The notes beneath the pieces are model-generated. The model had not been told where the DNA came from and did no database searches. It saw only the letters and a list, made by a program, of their open reading frames with translations. Below are positions 56,734 through 64,000 of a stretch of DNA of 64,000 nt, piece by piece. This DNA is from Clitopilus passeckerianus (taxonomy: Eukaryota > Basidiomycota > Agaricomycetes > Agaricales > Entolomataceae), in the NCBI GenBank assembly GCA_944990035.1, contig CALYLX010000101.1, positions 310,001-374,000 on the forward strand. Reading direction: 5' to 3'. Both the position numbers and the translations under genes were made by a program. Position 1 is the first letter of the stretch; every line of letters starts with the position of its first letter.

Positions 56734-59241
56734 CATATTACCAGCGGCCTAATTCTATGCTGTATCCATTTGAGAAGCATACTTAATCATGAATAAATCG
56801 AATATCTTTGGCCTTCTGCCTGATCATCATCAACAAACTCTTTGGGGACGGTGGTAGGCAGGACCAAGACGTCAAACCCATACGCCGGTATTGCAGGTGG
56901 GTATGCTCAGCATCCAATTATCCGTGACGAACGTCACTCTGAGAATCGCGTCGACGCCGAATCGGGGTCATAACCGGATATGCCGCATTAGGCGACTGGT
57001 CATAGGATGGTTCGGATCCGCGTGTAGGGTATCTTTGAAGCCAAAGAATCATATTTTGCAACTATTTTTCCGATTTCGTGCGTTTTCTCTCGGCACGCTA
57101 CTGATCTTAGAATGTGGCAACGAACATCAGTAAGCCACAATCGCATTGAGCCGAAGGATTACCTTCTGCGAGGCTAGGAAGCTGTCGAGAAGCACATGGA
57201 ACCCAGGTGAATAAATTGATTGACACAGAAACGGCGGTCTTGACTTGGTAATTTGAACACCAGCGTCATCATCTGTGGACTGCATGTCGCACTTCGATTA
57301 ATTATCGTGGATGATTTAATCCTCCAGATACGCAACAAGTGGTTTCAGGCCGTCGGCGCTCCCTGAACTTACAGAGCTCATTTCAGAATTAATAGCAGGA
57401 TATCCATGAAACACCGGTGAGAAAGACAGTCAGGCTTACTTTGGAAACCATCAGACTCGGTCCACCCACTTTAACAGGCGATGACTGCTGAACGTAAGGA
57501 GAGACAAGGACACCTGAATGCGGAATTGTACTATTAATTGTCCGAAATTGCGGTAGGTACAGACCTGAGAAGGGGGCCACACAGGGGCTTTGACCCAACT
57601 CTTCGTTATCCCGGCGGCCTAAAATTTGGCGGACCAGGCCTGGTGCCCACACATAAGGTACAGAGGATAAACGGAACTACAAGGAATTTGGCTGGGTTCG
57701 CACTTGATAGTAGGCAGAGTACGAGCACTTTCTTTTACTCGACGCAGCTATTAGCCGAGGGACACTGCGGCGGGGGAAAGTGCAACGATTTAATAATCTC
57801 ACAAGATTCCAAGCAAAGGGGAACGGACTAGAAAATTATATTTTAAAGCAGCACGCTGCATTGGATTGGGCACGAGTCAATGACCCTGAGCCTCATTTAT
57901 GAACGGGACGATGGCTTCAACCGCGGTGAGCAACTGTTCTAGACACATCGCCTACGTTTCAATTGATTATTATTGTATGGATCCAGGCTAAGGGAACTGC
58001 CAGACTTTGCATGTGCCCACACATGCCCCGTGAACGGGTTGCTGAATCCGGCTGTGGCATTCTGAAGGCGAAAAAAAAGGTTTGGTGGCGCCGAATCGTG
58101 CTGGTGGTGACTTCGGGTGTGCTTACGGGCACGGTTCGTTTGGTCTGCAGCCGGAGATGCACGGCTGAACTTAAGAGGTCAAATGGTAGATGGTGCAACT
58201 AGTGTCACGCTGTTCAGGACCTTTGTCTCACCGAGAGATCTTCACCCCGAGGATCTTTGATTATGAGCGCACATGGCGGTCAGTGAAAGTTTTAGCCAAG
58301 TCTGAGGTATGGACATACCAAGTCCTCGGTTTGCTTGGATAGTAAAATATTTGGGAGGTGGGTGATACCACGCTGAGGGTCTTATAGTGGTTCGCGATGA
58401 ATCCATCGATTTTTCTTATAACACTTTCATAATATCCATAGCAATTCTTACTAAGGGGCAGCGAAATTTGATTTGAACACACAGCAAGTGATCCTGTAAT
58501 TCGTTAGATCTTTCAAGAAGGAGGGAGCTATATCATCGATCTAAACTTCTCCTTTCCTGCCTCTTCGAAAAACATATACGCTCGCCTCGTTGCATTGAAC
58601 CAAACCGATTCGTCCAGGATTCGTTCAATCGCGTAGCTCGCTTATGAGCGGCATGACTTTCTGTGGCTGTTCGTGCCTGCGTCCATTCTGGACTTGCCGC
58701 CGGCATAAGGGGCGTCAATTTGCGGCATCTTTTAATTCTATACCCACGCTCAATGGCGTTACTGAAAAACCTTGCAATACGTATTATAATCGCCGAATAG
58801 CTGAGTAAGAAAGGTTCGGACCGTATTTTGCTCTCACTTGTGCTCGTTTCATCGCATCAGGATGTTTGATGCGTCCTTAAATCCTGTTGACCCATATCGC
58901 ACACAGGATTCCATGACAGCCGGAGGAGTCGGAAGGGCACGCCTCACTTGGCCGTCTTATTCAATGGCTGTGATACGTCAAGGTCCCAGGGACCATTGAA
59001 CAAGTTACATCACAAGTTCGCTTATTATGTTGCGCCCTCAGGAAATCCCCATAAATGTCAATCAATAAGCGCGGCCAATTCCATCGGGAAAACTAAAAGA
59101 TCACCTGTTGTGGGGATGTCAGATCGGGCCTATGCCCGATAGGTTGTCTCCTGGTGATGGGCTGCAAGGTCGGGTGGCCTCATCTCCGAGATGAAGGACG
59201 TCCTCATACCTCCCTATTCAAGACCAGCCGAGCTTTTTAGC
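56734..59241. other. Long stretch without a recognisable gene, downstream of DNA2
   Basis: About 2.5 kb of short frames only. AATAAA-like text near 56792 may serve DNA2 polyadenylation. No repeats, tRNA or gene remnants were identified. Confidence 0.5.
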
Positions 59242-59395
59242 TATATAACCCCTGATGAATTCCACCTTCCATCCCCTCAACCTGCTATCGAGTCATTGAA
59301 CTTTCTGCTCTCCTCCTTCTTGGATCTCTTACTTCGCTCCACTGAGGCCAGGACATACCCTATCTATCTCCTACCCCTCTCTCTATCTCTTCATC
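59242..59395 (+). promoter_or_regulatory. TATA box and CT-rich leader of split-barrel paralogue 2
   Basis: TATATAA at 59242-59248 lies 148 bases before the ATG at 59396. Pyrimidine-rich sequence fills about 59300-59392 (for example CTCTCCTCCTTCTTGG and CCTCTCTCTATCTCTTC). This is the same layout as before the DUF6534 gene. Confidence 0.6.
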
Positions 59396-60472
59396 ATGCA
59401 ATTGTTCGGCGAAATACCTGATTTTTTGGTTTCTTGGATCGAGAAACAACAAACGTTTTGGGTCGCCTCTGCGCCCCTGAGCGCTGACGGTCTTGTCAAC
59501 ATCTCACCTAAGGGTGTTGAGGGCACGTTCCATGTCCATAACGCTCACCAGGTGTGGTATGAGGACCTATCAGGCTCAGGTTAGACGCTTTCCACGTCGG
59601 CCCGAGCATTGAACTCATTTTTCTTCGAAGGTGTCGAAACTATCTCACACATCCGCGAAAACGGACGAGTCACGATACTGCTGAACGCCTTCGAAGGCCC
59701 TCCCCGAATCGCAAGACTCTACGGCAGAGGTATGTGCATTCCGATCACTCGATGATTGACCACGTAGATCTAACATTGGCTATCAGGTTCCGTCTTCGAA
59801 TTTGGCAGCCCAGAGTATAACTCCCTCCTACCAGAGGGCAAGAGACACCCGGGATCACGCGCCGTGATTTTCTTGGACGTGTTCAAAGTCGCCACCGTGA
59901 GTCCCACCCCGCCTTTTCCTTCGACCTATTCTTACATATTTTCGGATCAGACTTGTGGTTATTCTGTCCCGCTCTATGAATACAAGGGCCACCGAACCCA
60001 GCTTCTGGAATGGGCCGCGAAGAAGGAAGCCCACGACCGCATGGCAGAGCTCACACCTACAGAATATCAACCCAAACAGGAGAACACTGATCTCGCTGGC
60101 GTTTCTTCGGCCGTCAGCTCGACACCGCGCCCGCCAATGCCCCCCATTGGAATGAAACGCTGGTGGGAGGAGAGGAACACCAAGTCCTTGGACGACATGC
60201 CAGGACTCAGTGGGGCGCACCTGTCTTTCCAGGTGTTCAAATCAAAGCCGGTGGCGAAGAAATCGATCTACGAAATCACAGGAAACGTCAACGCCCCCCA
60301 GCATCTGCAGGGTAACACCTCGACGAAGGGAGATATGATCTCATCGTCCGTGTTCCGCGATGGCACACTATTTGAACCCAGGTCACTACTCCCATTCTTC
60401 TTCGGTGTATTCATGACCCTCGTGTGCGGGCGTCTTAGTAGTATCGCTGCACATACTTTGCTACCAGCTTGA
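59396..60472 (+). CDS. FMN-binding split-barrel (pyridoxamine-phosphate-oxidase-like) protein, paralogue 2
   Basis: Exons 59396-59579, 59631-59729, 59787-59896, 59951-60472; 304 residues in phase. It shares with paralogue 1 the opening WIEKQQTFWVASAPLSADG, VNISPKGVEGTFHVHN, YEDLSGSG, HIRENGRVTILLNAFEGPPR, FEFGSPEYNSLLPEGK and VIFLDVFKVAT. The apparent TAG at 59582 lies in intron 1, whose donor is GTTAGA. The last exon differs most: a long linker with Pro-rich text and KRWWEERNTKSLDDMPGL, then a C-terminal hydrophobic run (about 276-301) that would anchor it in a membrane. Exons 2 and 3 have the same lengths as in paralogue 1, so the genes are copies of one ancestor. The reaction is unknown. 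Confidence 0.84.
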
Positions 60473-61497
60473 TCGCTTCTGAACGATGGTTATCTGACAT
60501 CACCGTAGCTTAATACATGGACTATAATCTACTCTACGTAGTCTCCTACCAACATCAATAATCTTGTATTTTTATTCAATAAAATTATGTTATCGACTCT
60601 GTTGTATGGGGCCACCAAGTGTAGAATCCCGAGTTCCGCCTCTCTGCCGCTCATGCGCCGCGTCCGAGTTCCTGGGATACTTTATTCATGCATGCCGCCA
60701 CAGGCCCTCAAGGGTTGAGGCAGAGCCTATAGCCACGGCAACTCAGGAGGCGGCAGCCGCGGCGAGTCCCGACGTTTCGGGTTAGTATCAATGTACCTCA
60801 ACCAGAGAAGCTCTCTCAACAGTTCCCCGCAAAGGCGCGGTGCGATGGGGGCTGAACGCAGTGGATCCCGTGGCTCGCGCTTTTGGCCAAGCTGCATGGC
60901 TGTGTGATGGGTTAATAGATGCTTTTGGATCCGCGGGAGCTTAAGGCCGGATCGAGGGAGCGGGTACCCGGTAGAGTACGTCCTGCTCGTTCGCAACGGG
61001 CTCGGGACAGACTTTGTGTATCCAACTCTGTTCAACTTCGAGGCGTCATTGCATGTCCCGATAGGTTTTTTGACGTTCTCCGAAATGATAGATGTGATAT
61101 TTGGCAGATCATACTGAAAGCTTATTCTGGAACGGAGGAGCAAATGGCGATTCAAAGGCTGCACGAAGTAAGCTCAAGCTGATGAAGATGGAACAAGATC
61201 CTAAATTTCGGGATGATCATGATTCATCAGCTTGGGGAACGTATTGATCTCCGTGTCGGTATGGTTGGCCACCGTTGCCATAGGTTGCACTTCCTATGGC
61301 AGGGTGCGGGCAGCGGAACCAACGGGTGTCACTAACACTTTAGCATGTTCATCCGCGAGACATCTCCGTACCCCACGCGTAACCGAGGTCGCGGACATTT
61401 GCAAATCCACGAGGATGCGTCTGATGAACTCAGAGCATCTTGAACATGAGCATGATTTGCAAGTACGGTAACTCTCTGGGTACCAGCCGAAGTAAAG
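60473..61497. other. Spacer between split-barrel paralogues 2 and 3
   Basis: About 1 kb. AATAAA at 60579-60584 with AT-rich flanks is a plausible polyadenylation signal for paralogue 2. The rest has no coding signal that I can support; frames at 60727-61182 on both strands overlap each other and look like chance. Confidence 0.5.
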
Positions 61498-62514
61498 CTA
61501 ATAAGCTACTGATGCGAAACTTCGAAGGAATCGGACGTAGATGGCATGAAGGAGTGCTCCAGCAAGGAAAGTGATAATTAAATCTGAACGTGGTAATCCC
61601 TCCATGGCTGCAATTCTCAAAGACTTGGCTTTTGTCGCCCCTCCCACTTCGCGTCATCCGACTCTTTCGCCATCTTTCGCAAGTTCTCCTACTGGTTTGC
61701 TAAATTTCTCCTCTGGCTCAGGTGCTCTAAGCAACGCTGGTAAGCCATCCATGTTGACGTTATTCGATGTTCGCCAGTAGTTCTTCAGGCCCCGCCTTTG
61801 CATTCGCTCAATTTGCGGATCCAGATTGCGAGAGGAACTTTCTTTCCCGTTCTGTCCTTCGATGTCGCCCTTCTCGAACATCCTCAGCATCGATAGGAGT
61901 TTGTTTTGAAGAGATCTATAGGTATAAAAGGGAACACCGAAGCCACAAGACTATCGGTCATGGGTTAGAGCCGGTGAATGAAGGAGACCGGCTGAAATAC
62001 GTGCCGTCCCAACTTTGAATACGTCAATCATTATGACCGCGCGAGAGCCAGTATTGCGTTCTTCAGGTGATATGAGGGAGGCGTACTCCCGAGAACCGAA
62101 CTCATATACCGTCCTTCCATGTATAGTTAGAGTAGTTTCTAGCTCAAGGATGACCGAGAGGCCCACCTTTCCCAAAGAGCCTGAGAATTCTCGGAGGACC
62201 TTCAAATGCGTTGAATAAAATTGTGATTCTCGCATTCTCGCGTATACGAGCCGCAGTAGAGACACCTATGGTTTACCAGCCATTTAGCAACCGTAGAAAT
62301 GATGCCGCCGAGAAGTTGGGGACACACCACTGCCCGTGAGGTCTTCATATCAGACCTTATTGGCATCAATGATATGGAAGGTTCCATCGACACCTGTCGG
62401 AGAGACATTCACAATCCCTTCCTCCGCCAGAGGAGCAGTAGCAACCCAGAAAACCTTTTGCTCGTTTATCCATGATACAAGACTTTTGGGAATTTCGTCG
62501 TAGAATTTGCCCAT
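61498..62514 (-). pseudogene. Broken split-barrel protein gene, paralogue 3
   Basis: On the minus strand from ATG at 62514: MGKFYDEIPKSLVSWINEQ, KVFWVATAPLAEEGIVNVSP and FHIIDANKV, then TGA at 62350-62352 where both paralogues have Trp (VWYED). Reading on gives YEDLTGS, an intron, AARIRENARITILFNAFEG, then a join where the acceptor leaves one base too few before TVYEFGSREYASL. DVFKVGT, SCGFGVPFYTYRS and KNYWRTSNNVNMDGLPALL follow. A second in-frame TGA stands at 61654-61656, after which the frame continues through DLIITFLAGALLHAIYVRFL, the expected C-terminal membrane segment, to a TAG at 61498. Two stops and one splice or frame defect make a functional product unlikely. The first exon is unharmed, so a 54-residue fragment could still be made. 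Confidence 0.78.
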
Positions 62515-63553
62515 GTTTGCAAGCGCTCGTGAAGCTGTGAAGAGCCTATCGAAAGAGGGGGTAGAAAAAGTGTGTTTTATGACAGTGCCCAACCTGCTTG
62601 GCCCATCTTCATACAAGACTTTGAATTACAACCCTTGTTTTGCCTAGGCAAGCACGGGCTCGCAGAGTGATACGATTTGACAATGTGCGGGCTTCGCAAG
62701 TGATACAGATTGACTAATGAATTGAATCTTATCTGATACGTGTGAACATGGGAAAATGGGGAGCCGAGGGGGGGGGGGGGGTATTGACTCAAGGATAAAA
62801 GAGAGAGGCTCAGGTCATGAAATCTGTAGAATTCCTCACTATCATAGTTATCAGCCGTTATCAGATAAGATGAAGAGCAAGGGAAATAATTCGTTCACCA
62901 TTATTTTCTTCATACAGGGATGACGGTCGCCATGCACTTGCGACTTGTATGACCACAAATACCTGGGTCCTCGCCTCGCATCTAGTGCCACCGAATCCAC
63001 AATGAATGCCGCGTGCTGTCCACGTGGATCTCAAATGTATTGGTTCATAGCCTGTGTGCGCAGCGCAGCTAGCAAACGGCATAAGTCACAGGGGTTCCGT
63101 AATTCAGGATACAGCAACACCTTGAGGCCAGTGATATCGCCACCCCATGTTGGGGTACCGATCTCTTCATATTGAGCCAAGAATACTTGGTAAAATCTTT
63201 TGTGGAATTCCACCACAATATGATACAACGACACTGGGAATAAGTAGCGGTCATTTTCAGAATCCCGACATATGAGTAGAGGATGCATAAGGAATCATTA
63301 TCCAATAGGGTACCATAACTCGACTTGGTTTTGCCTGGGATAATCAGTGGGTGCGGTCAAAGGTAGCCAAAGGTCGTGACGAGGGAGCAGGTAAACTTGC
63401 GTGGAGTCACATCATGTGATCTGGATCTCACTCAGGCTGGCCCAAACGCTCAGGTGGGCATGGTGCAGAGAAAGAGGTCTGGAACCAAGGGAGTGCAGAC
63501 CTAAAGTGAAGGTGTAAGGTTGAGTAGGAAGGGCTCAGGTCGTAGAAGCTTAC
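62515..63553. other. Spacer with a G14 tract
   Basis: About 1 kb with no gene recognised. A run of fourteen G lies at 62768-62781, a likely site of length variation and sequencing error. The rest should include the promoter of paralogue 3 and the 3' flank of the TPR gene. Confidence 0.5.
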
Positions 63554-64000
63554 TCAGAACCGGGAGGGTGTTTGCAGAAGCTTTGGCCTGCCATCATCAA
63601 CGTCATTGGAGCCTCCCTCCTTCATCTCGATGAATTTTAGGTTGCTTTTGCACCTAGTTTCAATCTTCGCCAGTGCGTATCCAGACCCCCTACTGCACTG
63701 CTCCAAAGCACCCTCATAGGCTAGTCTCGCGGCCAACCAGTCCTCCTTGTGAATGTAAACCTCGGCAAACTCCTCCAAAGCCTGCGCCACGTTCATCGGA
63801 GAACCATACTCCTGTGAATGCTCCAAGGCAGCCTTGAGAGCATCCGACAGCTCTTGACCCCATATCCCACATCCCTTCAGATAGCGAACTTTTGAGATGC
63901 GGAAGATCCCGGAGGGAAACCCGATACGTTCGAACATGTCTGCAGCTTCGTTATAAGCCGCCAGTGCTTTCGGATAGTTCCCCATCTTGCCGAAGCACTT
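63554..64000 (-). CDS. TPR-repeat protein, C-terminal end only (runs off the right edge)
   Basis: The open minus-strand frame enters from the window edge as KCFGKMGNYPKALAAYNEAA and runs to a TGA at 63554. Two or more tetratricopeptide-like helix pairs are visible: MGNYPKALAAYNEAADMFER, and VAQALEEFAEVYIHKEDW followed by AARLAYEGALEQCSR. The last 25 residues are hydrophilic. TPR solenoids bind proteins. In basidiomycetes many genes of this kind are the repeat ends of NB-ARC or NACHT STAND proteins, but the domain that would decide this lies outside the window. No ATG need be sought here; the true start is beyond 64000. Confidence 0.78.
   Translation of the reverse strand, partial: KCFGKMGNYPKALAAYNEAADMFERIGFPSGIFRISKVRYLKGCGIWGQELSDALKAALEHSQEYGSPMNVAQALEEFAEVYIHKEDWLAARLAYEGALEQCSRGSGYALAKIETRCKSNLKFIEMKEGGSNDVDDGRPKLLQTPSRF

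Noticed and set aside
59580..59630. An apparent nonsense codon (TAG) in split-barrel paralogue 2
   Set aside because: It lies in intron 1. The following exon is the same length as in paralogue 1 and restores HIRENGR in frame.
1..64000. CRISPR arrays, bacterial operons or complete transposons
   Set aside because: No spaced direct repeats, transposase or reverse transcriptase motifs, or paired terminal repeats were seen. The splice pattern is eukaryotic throughout.

Overview
The window is nuclear DNA of a filamentous basidiomycete, most likely an Agaricomycete. Genes are split by many short GT-AG introns, mostly 50-60 bases. The families present are ones typical of mushroom-forming fungi: NACHT STAND proteins, DUF6534 seven-helix proteins, F-box/LRR-like proteins, MYND-finger proteins, OrdA-type P450s and CmcJ/NvfI-type enzymes. 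I cannot name the genus. No bacterial operon, CRISPR array or intact transposon was seen.

Left part (1-24 kb): the P-loop end of a NACHT protein runs off the left edge on the minus strand. A complete six-exon cytochrome P450 follows at 4.2-6.5 kb. A DUF6534 membrane protein is cut into 17 tiny exons at 9.3-11.2 kb, with an intron-containing tRNA-Thr just after it. An F-box/LRR-like gene on the minus strand (13.0-14.6 kb) faces three broken, tandem F-box/LRR paralogues on the plus strand (15.5-20.0 kb). A broken MYND-finger gene and an intact Atg27/MRH-type membrane protein come next.

Middle part (25-50 kb): an alpha/beta hydrolase and a flavin-reductase-like split-barrel protein lead into a block of duplicated genes. 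Two intronless ankyrin genes of about 4.3 kb lie tail to tail around a HIT-domain gene. Next come two tandem paralogous multi-pass membrane proteins of about 710 residues, a NACHT protein with a predicted N-terminal membrane helix, and two tandem CmcJ/NvfI-like oxidoreductase genes.

Right part (50-64 kb): the conserved replication helicase-nuclease DNA2 is a lone housekeeping gene. It is followed by a second split-barrel paralogue, a third broken one in opposite orientation, and the C-terminal end of a TPR protein running off the right edge.

The theme is local duplication followed by decay. At least five families occur in two or more copies here, and the broken copies carry single-base frameshifts plus in-frame stops. 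Every in-frame stop I could place against a paralogue is TGA at an expected Trp codon or a likely Arg codon. NACHT, ankyrin and TPR proteins together suggest a fast-evolving recognition or heterokaryon-incompatibility-like region. That is inferred from family membership and not shown by the sequence. All gene models were spliced by eye, checked for reading phase, and for paralogues checked for matching exon lengths.
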